Shown here: positions 9,450 through 20,923 of the stretch, piece after piece
How the letters are laid out: each line of letters opens with the position of its first letter
How positions within the stretch are numbered: position 1 is the first letter of the stretch
From: Rhodanobacter sp. B04
GTDB taxonomy: Bacteria; Pseudomonadota; Gammaproteobacteria; Xanthomonadales; Rhodanobacteraceae
Length of the DNA stretch: 64,000 bases
Direction: 5' to 3'
Assembly: GCF_002001125.1 (NCBI RefSeq)
Contig: NZ_MUNV01000011.1
Span: 124,001 to 188,000, forward strand
Translations under genes and position numbers: made by a program
Notes under the pieces: model-generated
What the model was told of the DNA's origin: nothing
Database searches by the model: none
What the model saw: the letters and a program-made list of their open reading frames with translations, nothing else

Positions 9450-10460
9450 ATGGATTACGACCGATACGACCGCATCCGTGCCGTGCAATGGCGCGACGAT
9501 TATCTGCGCCTGCTGGACCAGCGCCGATTGCCGCATGAGGAGATATGGATCGATTGCCGTGACGCTGCCGAAGTGACGCAGGCGATCCGGGATCTGGCCG
9601 TGCGCGGTGCCCCGGCGATCGGCATTGCGGCCGCCTGGGGTGTGGCGATGTCCGCGCAGCAGCATGCTGCGCTGGATGACGTGCTGGCGATGCTGCGCGC
9701 GGCACGGCCCACCGCGGTGAACCTGATGTGGGCGCTGGACCGCATGAAGAGGCGCATTGCTGCCGGCGCCGATGCCGGGGCACTGGTGCGCGAGGCGCAG
9801 GCGATCCAGGACGAGGATCTGGCAGCGAACCGGCATATGGGTGAACTGGGCGCCTCGCTGATCACCTTCGGCTCGGGCGTGCTGACCCACTGCAATACCG
9901 GCTCGCTGGCCACCGCCGGCTTCGGTACCGCGCTGGGCGTGATCCGTGCCGGCGTGGCGACGGGGCGGATCAGCCGGGTCTATGCCGGCGAAACCCGGCC
10001 GTGGCAGCAGGGCGCACGCCTGACCATGTGGGAGCTGGTGCGCGATGGCATTCCGGCGCAGCTTATTGCCGATTCCGCGGCAGCGCACCTGATGAAATCC
10101 GGTGCCGTGCAATGGGTGATCGTTGGTGCGGACCGGATCGCCGCCAACGGCGATACCGCCAACAAGATCGGTACCTATCAGCTGGCGATTGCGGCGAAAT
10201 ACCACGGCGTGAAGTTCATGGTGGTGGCACCGTCGTCCACGGTCGACATGCGCACCGGCAGCGGTGAGGAAATCGAGATCGAGCTGCGCGATCCTGCCGA
10301 GCTGCTCAGCACCAGCGGCACGCGTACCGTGATCGATGGTGCGCAGGCCTGGAACCCGGTGTTCGACGTGGTGCCGGCCGAGCTGATCGACGCCATCGTG
10401 ACCGAGCGCGGCGTGATCGAGCGGCCGAACAGCATCGCGATGCAGGCGATGTTCGGCTGA
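9450..10460 (+). CDS. mtnA: S-methyl-5-thioribose-1-phosphate isomerase
   Basis: MtnA converts 5-methylthioribose-1-phosphate to methylthioribulose-1-phosphate in the methionine salvage pathway. The 336-residue protein shows the RGAPAIG motif near 51-57, the catalytic Cys148 in [10 protein letters not shown], and the catalytic Asp228 in [19 protein letters not shown]. The Cys-Asp pair separates true MtnA enzymes from related eIF2B subunits. No strong Shine-Dalgarno is visible. The stop overlaps the start of the next gene (ATGA). A methionine aminotransferase and omega-amidase that could finish the pathway lie at 44-46 kb. Confidence 0.96.
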   Translation: MDYDRYDRIRAVQWRDDYLRLLDQRRLPHEEIWIDCRDAAEVTQAIRDLAVRGAPAIGIAAAWGVAMSAQQHAALDDVLAMLRAARPTAVNLMWALDRMKRRIAAGADAGALVREAQAIQDEDLAANRHMGELGASLITFGSGVLTHCNTGSLATAGFGTALGVIRAGVATGRISRVYAGETRPWQQGARLTMWELVRDGIPAQLIADSAAAHLMKSGAVQWVIVGADRIAANGDTANKIGTYQLAIAAKYHGVKFMVVAPSSTVDMRTGSGEEIEIELRDPAELLSTSGTRTVIDGAQAWNPVFDVVPAELIDAIVTERGVIERPNSIAMQAMFG

Positions 10461-10870
10461 TGAGGCTGTCGCGCGAAATCACGCTGTTTGCGATAGGTGG
10501 TGTCGGCGGCCTGGTGGTCGATGCCGGGATCGTGCAGCTGCTGGTAGGCATCGAGGACTGGAATCCCTATCTGGCCCGGGTGCTGTCGTTCCTGCTGGCG
10601 GCCACGTTCACCTGGTGGTGGAACCGTCGCCATACCTTCGCTGCCCGTCGCAGCAACCGCGCCGCACACGCCGAATGGTTGCACTGGGTGGGGCTGATGA
10701 GCTTCGGTGCGGTGATCAATTACGGGATTTACGTCCTGTTGCTGATGAACTTTCCCATGCTGCATCGCTGGCCCGCCGTGGCGGCAGCAGCGGGTTCGGC
10801 AGTGGCTGCGCTGGTCAATTTTTCGACAGCGCGCGGAGTGCTTTTCAAGGCCACCAAGACATCATCGTAA
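10460..10870 (+). CDS. GtrA-like membrane protein
   Basis: A 136-residue protein with four hydrophobic segments, a family N-terminus (FAIGGVGGLVVDAGIVQLL) and a basic WWWNRRHTF stretch after the second segment. All of this matches the GtrA/DPMS-like family. Members are thought to help flip or hold polyprenyl-linked sugars at the inner membrane. No glycosyltransferase is adjacent, so the substrate is unknown. The ATG overlaps the mtnA stop by one base, suggesting coupled translation. Confidence 0.85.
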   Translation: MRLSREITLFAIGGVGGLVVDAGIVQLLVGIEDWNPYLARVLSFLLAATFTWWWNRRHTFAARRSNRAAHAEWLHWVGLMSFGAVINYGIYVLLLMNFPMLHRWPAVAAAAGSAVAALVNFSTARGVLFKATKTSS

Positions 10871-10895
10871 GTTGCTGATTCATAACGACTAAATC

Positions 10896-10925
10896 CTGTC
10901 GTTTTGATGACATTCGTGCTACACT
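10896..10925 (+). promoter_or_regulatory. Candidate gyrA promoter with extended -10
   Basis: TGCTACACT (10917-10925) is an extended -10 element (TGn plus TACACT). A weak -35, CTGTCG at 10896-10901, lies 18 nt upstream. The segment is noticeably AT-richer than its surroundings and sits about 80 nt before the gyrA start. gyrA promoters are often supercoiling-sensitive through the -10 region, but that cannot be judged here. Confidence 0.45.
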
Positions 10926-11007
10926 CCTCAGGTTGATTTCGGGTCGCTTGCGCATGCGCTTGAGGCGCGGTGCCAGCGCCCTTCTACGTCATCAGGAAAG
11001 AAGATTC

Positions 11008-13623
11008 ATGGCAGAACTCGCCAAAGAAATCATTCGCGTCAACATCGAAGACGAAATGCGCCAGAGCTATCTCGATTACGCCATGAGCGTGATCGTGGGA
11101 CGCGCCCTCCCGGACGTACGCGACGGCCTGAAACCGGTACACCGCCGCGTGTTGTTCGCGATGAATGAACTGGGCAACGCCTGGAACAAGCCGTACAAGA
11201 AATCCGCCCGCGTGGTCGGTGACGTGATCGGTAAGTACCACCCGCACGGCGATGCATCGGTCTACGACGCGATCGTGCGCATGGCGCAGCCGTTTTCGCT
11301 GCGCTATCTGCTGGTCGACGGCCAGGGCAACTTCGGTTCGGTCGACGGCGACAACGCCGCCGCGATGCGATACACCGAGGTGCGCATGTCGCGGCTCACG
11401 CATGAGCTGTTGGCCGACATCGACAAGGAAACCGTCGACTTCGGCCCGAACTACGACGAGAGCGAACACGAGCCGCTGGTGCTGCCGGCGCGCGTGCCGA
11501 ACCTGCTGGTGAACGGCTCGGCCGGCATCGCGGTCGGCATGGCCACCAATATCCCGCCGCACAACCTCAACGAGGTGATCGCGGCGACGATGGCGCTGAT
11601 CGACGAGCCGACGCTCTCGATCGACGACCTGATGCACTACATTCCGGGGCCGGATTTCCCGACCTACGGCATCATCAACGGCTCCTCCGGCATCATCGAG
11701 GCGTACCGCACCGGTCGCGGCCGCATCCTGGTGCGTGCGAAGGCGGAGATCGAGACCGAGCCGAACGGCCGCGAGACAATCATCGTCCACGAGCTGCCGT
11801 ACCAGGTGAACAAGGCGCGGCTGATCGAGAAGATCGCCGAGCTGGTCAAGGAAAAGAAGCTCGAAGGCATCAGCGAGCTGCGCGACGAATCCGACAAGGA
11901 CGGCATGCGCGTCGTCATCGAGATCCGCAAGGACGCGATGGGCGACGTGGTGCTGAACAACCTGTTCCAGCAGACCCAGCTGCAGGTCACGTTCGGCATC
12001 AACATGGTGGCCCTGCTCGACGGCCAGCCAAAGCTGATGAACCTCAAGGACATCCTCGAGGCATTCATCCGCCACCGTCGCGAAGTGGTCACCCGTCGCA
12101 CGATCTTCGAACTGCGCAAGGCGCGTGCCCGCGCGCACATCCTCGAAGGCCTGACCGTCGCGCTGGCCAACATCGACGAGATGATCGAGCTGATCAAGAC
12201 CTCGGCCTCGCCGGCCGAAGCGCGCGAGCGCATGGTCGCGCGGCACTGGGAAGCAGGCATGGTGCGCGCGCTGCTCTCGGCCACCGGCGCCCATGCGTCG
12301 CGGCCGGAAGAAATGGACCCGCGCGATGGCCTGAAGGATGACGGCTACCAGCTGTCCGAAGCGCAGGCACTGGAAATCCTGGCGATGCGCCTGCATCGCC
12401 TGACCGGGCTGGAGCAGGAAAAGCTGTCCGACGAATACCGGCAGATCCTGGAAACCATCCGCGGCCTGATCGAGATCCTGGAAAATCCGGAGCGTCTGCT
12501 CGAGGTGATCCGTGGCGAACTGGAAGCGGTCAAGGCCGAGTTCGGCGATGCCCGTCGCACCGAGATCCAGCATTCGCAGGAAGACCTCAACGTCCTCGAC
12601 CTGATCGCGCCGGAAGACGTGGTGGTCACGCTGTCGCACACCGGCTACATCAAGCGTCAGCCGGCCAGCACCTATCGTGCGCAGAAGCGTGGCGGCAAGG
12701 GCCGTTCGGCCTCGGCACTGAAGGACGAGGATTTCGTCGAGCAGCTGTGGGTGGTCAACACGCACGACACGCTGCTCACCTTCACCAGCACCGGCCGCGT
12801 CTACTGGCTGAAGGTCTACCAGATGCCGGACGCCGGCCCCGGTGCGCGCGGCAAACCGATCATCAACCTGCTGCCGCTGGGCGCTGGCGAGAAGGTGCAG
12901 GCCGTGCTGCCGGTGCGTGAGTACACCGAGGATCGTTTCGTGTTCTTCGCGACCAGGTTCGGCACGGTCAAGAAAACCCCGTTGACCGAGTTCGCGTTCC
13001 AGCTGCAGAAGGGCAAGATCGCGATCAAGCTGGACGAGGGCGATGCACTGGTCAATGTCGAACTCACCGACGGCAACAGCGACATCCTGCTGTTCGCCTC
13101 GAACGGCAAGGTCAACCGCTTCGACGAGAATACCGTGCGTTCGATGGGCCGTACCGCCACCGGCGTACGCGGCATGCGGCTGGCCGAAGGCGCGCAGGTC
13201 GTTTCGCTGATCGTGGCGGCCGAGGGCGACATCCTCACCGCCACCGAACGCGGCTACGGCAAGCGCACCCAATTGGTCGAGTTCACCAAGAAGGGCCGTG
13301 GCACCCAGGGCGTGATCGGCATCCAGTGCTCCGAACGCAATGGCGCGCTGGTCGGCGCCGTGCAGGTCACCGAGGCGCACGAGCTGATGCTGATCTCCAA
13401 CCAGGGCACGCTGGTGCGTACCCGCGTGGCGGAAGTCTCGCAGCTCGGCCGCAACACCCAAGGCGTCACCCTGATCAAGCTGCCGGCTGATGAAAAACTT
13501 GTCAGCGTGATGCGGCTGGATGCGGATGAGGACAACGGCGAGGAAGGCGTGGTTGTCGATGTTCCGGCACCGACCGAGGGTGGAAGCCCTGGTGAGATTG
13601 AAGCGATCGCTACGGAAGAGTGA
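11008..13623 (+). CDS. gyrA: DNA gyrase subunit A
   Basis: GyrA is the DNA breakage-reunion subunit of the A2B2 gyrase that introduces negative supercoils. The 871-residue protein starts [17 protein letters not shown] at 11008. The in-frame ATG-like extension to 10933 is rejected because homology begins at 11008. The active-site tyrosine is Tyr122 (AAMRYTEV). The C-terminal beta-pinwheel contains the GyrA-box-like stretch QKRGGKG. Numbering matches E. coli exactly through the quinolone-resistance region: Asp82, Ala83, Ser84, Asp87. Position 83, usually Ser in sensitive enterobacteria, is Ala here. The last about 40 residues are acidic. Confidence 0.98.
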   Translation: MAELAKEIIRVNIEDEMRQSYLDYAMSVIVGRALPDVRDGLKPVHRRVLFAMNELGNAWNKPYKKSARVVGDVIGKYHPHGDASVYDAIVRMAQPFSLRYLLVDGQGNFGSVDGDNAAAMRYTEVRMSRLTHELLADIDKETVDFGPNYDESEHEPLVLPARVPNLLVNGSAGIAVGMATNIPPHNLNEVIAATMALIDEPTLSIDDLMHYIPGPDFPTYGIINGSSGIIEAYRTGRGRILVRAKAEIETEPNGRETIIVHELPYQVNKARLIEKIAELVKEKKLEGISELRDESDKDGMRVVIEIRKDAMGDVVLNNLFQQTQLQVTFGINMVALLDGQPKLMNLKDILEAFIRHRREVVTRRTIFELRKARARAHILEGLTVALANIDEMIELIKTSASPAEARERMVARHWEAGMVRALLSATGAHASRPEEMDPRDGLKDDGYQLSEAQALEILAMRLHRLTGLEQEKLSDEYRQILETIRGLIEILENPERLLEVIRGELEAVKAEFGDARRTEIQHSQEDLNVLDLIAPEDVVVTLSHTGYIKRQPASTYRAQKRGGKGRSASALKDEDFVEQLWVVNTHDTLLTFTSTGRVYWLKVYQMPDAGPGARGKPIINLLPLGAGEKVQAVLPVREYTEDRFVFFATRFGTVKKTPLTEFAFQLQKGKIAIKLDEGDALVNVELTDGNSDILLFASNGKVNRFDENTVRSMGRTATGVRGMRLAEGAQVVSLIVAAEGDILTATERGYGKRTQLVEFTKKGRGTQGVIGIQCSERNGALVGAVQVTEAHELMLISNQGTLVRTRVAEVSQLGRNTQGVTLIKLPADEKLVSVMRLDADEDNGEEGVVVDVPAPTEGGSPGEIEAIATEE

Positions 13624-13635
13624 GCCTGATGCTGT

Positions 13636-13678
13636 CCTGAAAGAAAAACCCCGGTGCCGCCGGGGTTTTTCTTTCAGG
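13636..13678. terminator. Bidirectional terminator between gyrA and the peroxiredoxin gene
   Basis: A perfect 19-bp stem (13636-13654 with 13660-13678, loop TGCCG) has a CCCCGG/CCGGGG core flanked by AAAAA on one side and TTTTT on the other. It can therefore terminate transcription from both directions. The genes on either side converge on it. Confidence 0.9.
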
Positions 13679-13756
13679 CTGTGTGAGTGTGCTTCACTAA
13701 TGTCTGTTTTGCGGTCGAAGGCAGACGCAAACAATCGGGTCGTACGCGCGGTCAAC

Positions 13757-14257
13757 CTACTCGCGCACCTGGCTCAATCCTCCGATCGCTGACAACATCG
13801 CTTCCGCACTGGAAACTCGCAGCTCACCCGGCGCCTCGACATGCAACAGGCGCACTACGCCATCTTCCGCGTACAGCGCAAAGCGGCGCGTGCGCAGACC
13901 CATGCCGAAGGGCGTGCCATCCAGTTCGAGTCCCAGTGCGCGGGTGAAGCTGGCGTTGCCGTCGGCCAGCATCAGCAGGCCGGCGGGAACCTGTTGTGAG
14001 GTGGCCCAGGCCCGCATCACGTAGGCGTCGTTGACGGCGAGGCACATCACGCTGATGCCGCGTTGCTGGAATTCGGTGTAACGACTGATGTAGCCGGGCA
14101 GGTGCTTGTTGGAGCAGGTCGGGGTGAACGCGCCAGGTACCCCGAACAGCAGGACTTTCCGTCCGGCGAACAGTTCCCCGGTTTGCTTGGGCGTTGCCTC
14201 GCCGTCGACGACCCGGATGGTGGTGTCTGGAATCGTGTCGCCAGGCTGGATCTTCAT
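13757..14257 (-). CDS. Peroxiredoxin, Prx5 type
   Basis: A thiol peroxidase of 166 residues that reduces hydrogen peroxide or alkyl hydroperoxides. The Prx5/PMP20 motif VPGAFTPTCS places the peroxidatic cysteine at Cys48. A second cysteine (in SVMCLAV) lies in a buried strand position, and no typical resolving cysteine is evident near the C-terminus. No glutaredoxin domain is fused. The gene is divergent from the hsp20 gene, which fits a shared stress context, but no OxyR site was recognised. Confidence 0.9.
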   Translation of the reverse strand: MKIQPGDTIPDTTIRVVDGEATPKQTGELFAGRKVLLFGVPGAFTPTCSNKHLPGYISRYTEFQQRGISVMCLAVNDAYVMRAWATSQQVPAGLLMLADGNASFTRALGLELDGTPFGMGLRTRRFALYAEDGVVRLLHVEAPGELRVSSAEAMLSAIGGLSQVRE

Positions 14258-14314
14258 GCTCGTCTCGGGATAGGGGGCTTGGCCATGCTAAATCCCCTGG
14301 TGGTGGGCTGTCGC

Positions 14315-14342
14315 CTTGAAACCGCCACAGCCGCACCTATTT
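14315..14342 (+). promoter_or_regulatory. Sigma32-like heat-shock promoter for hsp20
   Basis: CTTGAAA (14315-14321) is followed after 13 nt by ACCTATTT (14335-14342). The E. coli sigma32 consensus is CTTGAAA, 13-15 nt, CCCCATNT, so the -35 is exact and the -10 matches at about six of eight positions. It lies about 50 nt before the start codon of the Hsp20 gene, which is preceded by a strong GAGGAGG (14378-14384). Confidence 0.6.
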
Positions 14343-14391
14343 TCCGGTGCAGCCGGCAATGGTGCCGCGAAACCACCGAGGAGGCAGTGAT

Positions 14392-14844
14392 ATGAATTCA
14401 AGTCGTCAATCCATCTGGGGTCATGATCTGGGACCCTCCGAGGATTTCCGTCGGGCATTGGGACGTCTTTTCAACACCGATGACAATGACCAGTCCACCG
14501 TGGAAACCAGCCAATGGGCGCCGCGGGTTGATATTCGGGAAGAGGACAAGCGTTTCATGATCCTCGCCGATGTGCCAGGCGTCGATCCGGCCGCGATCGA
14601 GGTGAGCATGGACAAGAGCATTCTCACCATCAAGGGCGAGCGCAAGATCGACAGCCGGGAAAATGGCGGCAAGTTGACTCGGCAGGAGCGGGTGTACGGA
14701 ACATTCCATCGTCGCTTCGCGCTGCCGGAAAGCGCAGATGCCGACGGAATCAGCGCGCATGGCAGGCACGGAGTGCTCGAGATCTCGATCCCCAAGAAAC
14801 CGGAGACCACCCCGCGACGCATTACGATCAATACCGCCGGATAA
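14392..14844 (+). CDS. Small heat shock protein, Hsp20/alpha-crystallin family
   Basis: An ATP-independent holdase chaperone that binds unfolding proteins as oligomers. The 150-residue product has an N-terminal arm rich in Asp/Asn, an alpha-crystallin domain from about 43 to 137 (WAPRVDIREED to LEISIPKK) with the conserved AxxxxGVLxI-type motif seen here as HGRHGVLEISIPK, and a short tail ending RRITI, which resembles the I-x-I oligomerisation motif. The start at 14392 is set by GAGGAGG 7 nt upstream; a longer in-frame start at 14347 is rejected. A DnaJ-like co-chaperone gene follows in the same direction. Confidence 0.95.
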   Translation: MNSSRQSIWGHDLGPSEDFRRALGRLFNTDDNDQSTVETSQWAPRVDIREEDKRFMILADVPGVDPAAIEVSMDKSILTIKGERKIDSRENGGKLTRQERVYGTFHRRFALPESADADGISAHGRHGVLEISIPKKPETTPRRITINTAG

Positions 14845-14938
14845 GCACAGCGCTGTATCAAAGTCCGATCCGCCATGGATAATGATTCACGGCGGGTCGC
14901 GGCTTTGTGCTGTGCGGCAACGGTGATCAGGAGCTTGC

Positions 14939-15838
14939 GTGGAATTCAAAGACTATTACGAGATTCTGGGCGTGAAGCCCGATGCCAGCGAGGCCGAGAT
15001 CAAGGCGGCGTATCGCAAGCTGGCGCGCAAGTACCATCCGGACAAGAACAAGGAAGCCGGCGCCGAGGAGAAATTCAAGTCGGTCAACGAGGCCAACGAA
15101 GTGCTCAAGGACGCCGAGAAGCGGCGCTCCTACGATCAGCTGCGCGCCGGCGGCTATCGCGGCGGCGAGCAATTCCGGCCGCCGCCGGGCTGGCAGGGAC
15201 AAGGCCAGGGTTTCGGCGATGGTGGCGACGGCGATTTCAGCGATTTCTTCGAAAGCCTGTTCGGCCGGGGGGGCGCCGGAGGCCAGCGTGGCCAGCCGCG
15301 CCCGCGCCGCGGCCAGGACGTGCAGGCGTCGGTACGGATTGATCTGCAGACCGCATTCGATGGCGGTCGCACGCGATTGGCCATGCATGACCCTGCCGGT
15401 GGCGAGCGCGTGCTGGAAGTGAAGATTCCGGCCGGTATCCATCCCGGGCAGGTGATCCGCCTTTCCGGGCAGGGCCAGCCGGGCATGGCGGGTGGGCCGA
15501 ATGGCGACCTGCTCCTGGAAGTGGGCATTCACGACGATGCGCGCTTCCGGCTGGACGGTCGCAACGTGGTGCACGTGCTGCCGATCACGCCGTGGGAGGC
15601 GGCGCTCGGTACCACGGTGCCGGTGCCGACCCTGGCGGGTGCCGTCGATCTGCGCATCCCGGCAGGCTCGCAGTCGGGGCGCAAGCTGCGCCTGAAGGGT
15701 CGTGGCATGCCGGGAGCGCATCCGGGTGACCAACTGGTGGAGTTGTCGATCCGGACGCCGCCGGCGGACAACGACGGCCAACGTGCGGCCTACGAGGCGT
15801 TGCAGCAGCAGTTCAAGGATTACGACCCGCGCCGTTGA
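14939..15838 (+). CDS. cbpA: DnaJ-like curved DNA-binding protein (CbpA type)
   Basis: A class B J-domain protein, 299 residues. It has a J-domain at 1-70 with HPD at 33-35, a Gly/Phe-rich linker near 72-120, and two beta-sandwich substrate-binding domains. The zinc-finger CxxCxGxG repeats of DnaJ are absent, so it is CbpA-like rather than DnaJ. It stimulates DnaK ATPase, and E. coli CbpA also binds curved DNA. The start is a GTG at 14939 with AGGAG at 14929-14933. It lies 94 nt after hsp20 and is probably coexpressed from the sigma32-like promoter. CbpM is not found next to it. Confidence 0.88.
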   Translation: MEFKDYYEILGVKPDASEAEIKAAYRKLARKYHPDKNKEAGAEEKFKSVNEANEVLKDAEKRRSYDQLRAGGYRGGEQFRPPPGWQGQGQGFGDGGDGDFSDFFESLFGRGGAGGQRGQPRPRRGQDVQASVRIDLQTAFDGGRTRLAMHDPAGGERVLEVKIPAGIHPGQVIRLSGQGQPGMAGGPNGDLLLEVGIHDDARFRLDGRNVVHVLPITPWEAALGTTVPVPTLAGAVDLRIPAGSQSGRKLRLKGRGMPGAHPGDQLVELSIRTPPADNDGQRAAYEALQQQFKDYDPRR

Positions 15839-15851
15839 GCCGTCGCGGCTC

Positions 15852-15893
15852 GCCCATGAAAAACGGCGCCGAAAGGCGCCGTTTTTCATGGGC
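15852..15893. terminator. Bidirectional terminator between cbpA and pilH
   Basis: A perfect 19-bp stem (15852-15870 with 15875-15893) capped by a GAAA tetraloop, with AAAAA and TTTTT tracts within the arms around the GGCGCC core. The genes on both sides converge on it. Confidence 0.9.
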
Positions 15894-15914
15894 CACAGGA
15901 CTCGTCGGATCAGA

Positions 15915-16280
15915 TCAGTGCGGCAGAAACTCGTTCAGCGCCTTGACCAGCTCCTCTTCCTTGATCGGTTTGGTCACATAGGCCTTGGCGCCCTGGCGCA
16001 TGCCCCAGACCCGATCGGTTTCCTGATCCTTGGTGGTGACCAGGATGATCGGGATATGCGCGGTATCGGCATTCTTGCTGATCGTGCGGGTGGCCTGGAA
16101 TCCGTTGAGATTGGGCATCACCACGTCCATCAGGATCAAGTCGGGCTTTTCCTGCTTGGCGACTTCCACGCCTGCAGCACCGTCTTCGGCGGAAAGAGTC
16201 TCATGCCCGAGTTTTTCGACGATCCGCTTGATGCCCAGCAACTGGGACGGTGAATCGTCGACGATCAGGATACGTGCCAT
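15915..16280 (-). CDS. pilH: Single-domain response regulator, PilH-like
   Basis: A stand-alone CheY-like receiver of 121 residues. The acidic pocket is at Asp8-Asp9, the phosphoacceptor is Asp52 (LILMDVVMP), the conserved Thr lies in LVTTKDQETD and the Lys in YVTKPI. The sequence follows Pseudomonas PilH closely (MARILIVDDSP, NGFQATR, GMRQGAKAYVTKP). PilH acts in the Pil-Chp pathway that controls type IV pilus retraction and twitching motility. No pilG, pilI, pilJ or chpA lies beside it, so the partner kinase is encoded elsewhere. It could also be a paralogue used by another pathway. Confidence 0.87.
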   Translation of the reverse strand: MARILIVDDSPSQLLGIKRIVEKLGHETLSAEDGAAGVEVAKQEKPDLILMDVVMPNLNGFQATRTISKNADTAHIPIILVTTKDQETDRVWGMRQGAKAYVTKPIKEEELVKALNEFLPH

Positions 16281-16349
16281 AAGGTGGTGGTCCCCAGCGA
16301 GTTTCGTTGATTCTAAGCCGTGGCGAAGCGACTTCCAAGCATGGTTTCG

Positions 16350-17348
16350 TCAAACCGTGCTGCCGATGCGTACCAGGGTGCGGCCGAACGAGGCGCCAGC
16401 GAGCATCTGCGCAAACACCTCGGGCAGTTCATCGAGGCCGATTTCGCGCGTGGCGATGCGCTCCAGGTGTTGCGGTTTCCAGTCGCTGGCCAGATGCTGC
16501 CAGACCTCGTCGCGGATGTCGCGGGTGGTGCCGGCCGAGGCGATGCCGAGCAGGGACACGCCGCGGATGATGAACGGCATCACCGTGCTGTCAAAGGCGA
16601 TGCCACCTGCGTTGCCGCAGATCGCCACGTTGCCGCAGGGCGCGACCAGCGGCAGCAGGCCAGCCAGCATCGCGCCGCCGACGTTGTCCAGCGCACCGCC
16701 GAAACGCACCGAATCCATCGGCTTGCCGCTGAAGGCGAGTCCGTGGCGGTCGGTGCATGCGCTGGCGCCGAGACTGCGCAGGAAGTCGAAGTGAGCGGCC
16801 TTGCCGCTGATCGCATGCACGTCGTAACCGGCGCGGCTGAAGATATCGATCGCCAGCTGGCCGACACCGCCGCTGGCGCCGGTCACGGCAATCGGGCCGA
16901 GGGCTGGTGTCTGCCGGTTGTCCTGCATGCGCAGCAGCGCCAGTGCGGCGGTGAAGCCGGCGGTGCCGAGGATCATGCTCTCGCGCAGGCTCAGACCCGA
17001 TGGCAGCGGGATCGTCCAGCGCGCGTCGAGCCGCGCGTATTCGCCATAGCCGCCGTCGCGTGTTTCGGACAGGCCGCTGCCGGTGCACAACACGGCGTCG
17101 CCTTCCTTGAAGGAAGGGGCGGTGGAGGCGACCACATGGCCGGCGACGTCGATGCCGCCGTTGAGTGGGAACTGGCGAAGGATCTTGCCCTTGCCGGTGC
17201 CGGCCAGTGCGTCCTTGTAGTTCACCGACGAATACATGGCCTTGACCAGCACCTCGCCCGGCGACAGCGCATCGGCCGGCATGCTCTCGATGCCGGCGCG
17301 GTAGCCGGCGCCATCGTTGTGGATGCGAAAGGCGCGGAACGTGCTCAT
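16350..17348 (-). CDS. acuI: Acrylyl-CoA reductase / YhdH-type quinone oxidoreductase
   Basis: A medium-chain dehydrogenase/reductase of 332 residues without zinc-binding cysteines. The NADP-binding motif TGASGGVGQLA is near 156-166, and the N-terminal segment SSVNYKDALAGTGKG is typical of the YhdH/AcuI family. AcuI enzymes reduce acryloyl-CoA to propionyl-CoA with NADPH, detoxifying acryloyl-CoA. The E. coli homologue YhdH has this activity. The gene lies 15 nt before (downstream in transcription of) the LOG gene and probably shares its transcript. The exact substrate is inferred from family. Confidence 0.87.
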   Translation of the reverse strand: MSTFRAFRIHNDGAGYRAGIESMPADALSPGEVLVKAMYSSVNYKDALAGTGKGKILRQFPLNGGIDVAGHVVASTAPSFKEGDAVLCTGSGLSETRDGGYGEYARLDARWTIPLPSGLSLRESMILGTAGFTAALALLRMQDNRQTPALGPIAVTGASGGVGQLAIDIFSRAGYDVHAISGKAAHFDFLRSLGASACTDRHGLAFSGKPMDSVRFGGALDNVGGAMLAGLLPLVAPCGNVAICGNAGGIAFDSTVMPFIIRGVSLLGIASAGTTRDIRDEVWQHLASDWKPQHLERIATREIGLDELPEVFAQMLAGASFGRTLVRIGSTV

Positions 17349-17363
17349 CTGGGATCTCCGGTT

Positions 17364-17960
17364 TCAGGCCTTGATGCTGGACGGACCGATCACGCGCGAC
17401 GCGCCGCCACCGTCGTAGCTGTCCATCCAGTCGAACAGTGCGGCCATCGAGTCGCCGAACCAGACGCTGTCGCGCTGTCCGGCGCGTACGAAGCCTTCGC
17501 CGACCATGTGATCCATCATCGTGCGCAGGCCGCCGTAATAGCCGCGCACATCGAGGAACGCGCATGGGTAGCGATGCAGCCCCAGTTGCGCCCAGGTCAG
17601 CATCTCGAACATCTCGTCCATGGTGCCGAAACCGCCAGGCAGGGCCACGAACGCGTCCGACAGCTCGTACATGCGCGTCTTGCGCTGATGCATGGTTTCG
17701 ACCACCTGCAGCTCGCTCAGGCCTGGGTGCGCCACTTCGAGCTCCACCAGCTGGCGCGGGATCACGCCGATCACCTTGCCACCGCCAGCCAGCACGGCGT
17801 CGGCCACCGTGCCCATCAGGCCGACCTTGCCGCCACCGTAGACCAGGGCGATGCCGCGCCGGGCCATTTCGGCGCCGAACGCGCGGGCTTGTTCGGTGTA
17901 GCCGGGATGATTGCCTGGGCTGGAGCCGCAGTAGACGCAGAGTGAGGTGGGTTGTGGCAT
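17364..17960 (-). CDS. LOG family / TIGR00730 Rossmann-fold protein
   Basis: A 198-residue protein of the cytokinin riboside 5'-monophosphate phosphoribohydrolase (LOG) family. The nucleotide motif is PGGFGTMDE (108-116), the family PGGxGTxxE signature. The N-terminus, CVYCGSSPG, is also typical. Bacterial members hydrolyse nucleoside 5'-monophosphates to base plus ribose phosphate. Whether this one makes cytokinins or only acts on AMP-like nucleotides cannot be read from sequence. acuI follows 15 nt downstream. Confidence 0.88.
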   Translation of the reverse strand: MPQPTSLCVYCGSSPGNHPGYTEQARAFGAEMARRGIALVYGGGKVGLMGTVADAVLAGGGKVIGVIPRQLVELEVAHPGLSELQVVETMHQRKTRMYELSDAFVALPGGFGTMDEMFEMLTWAQLGLHRYPCAFLDVRGYYGGLRTMMDHMVGEGFVRAGQRDSVWFGDSMAALFDWMDSYDGGGASRVIGPSSIKA

Positions 17961-17964
17961 AAGG

Positions 17965-18110
17965 CGAGGAGTGAGCGCAGAGGAGTGAGAAGTGAGAGAG
18001 GGCGGTGCGAGGCGGATTGAGTGGCCGAGGTGCTAAGTGGTGACGGGGCGAAGAGGCCGAAGCGAGGTTTTGCTCTGGTCTTCTCTCACTTCTCACTCCT
18101 CTTCACTCAC
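17965..18110. repeat. Purine-rich inverted repeat downstream of lpdA
   Basis: AGAGGAGTGAGAAGTGAGAG plus one further A (17979-17999) is the exact reverse complement of 18082-18102, giving a 21-bp match across an 82-nt spacer. The arms extend imperfectly on both sides and are built of repeated GAGTGAG or AAGTGAG units. It fills most of the gap between lpdA and the LOG gene. Together with the element at 19621-19691 it flanks lpdA. The function is unknown; it could stabilise or end transcripts or be a short dispersed repeat. Confidence 0.75.
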
Positions 18111-18174
18111 TTCTGAAAAGTAACGGCCCGCCCATGTCGCCACGAGCGGGCCGATGTACGTTTGACGCGGTGGC

Positions 18175-20905
<2,731 letters not shown>

Positions 20906-20923
20906 AAATGATCCTTGGTTTCT

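Noticed and set aside
16320..17945. 541-codon plus-strand frame over acuI and the LOG gene
   Set aside because: Spans two real minus-strand genes and their gap. The composition is that of complement sequence.
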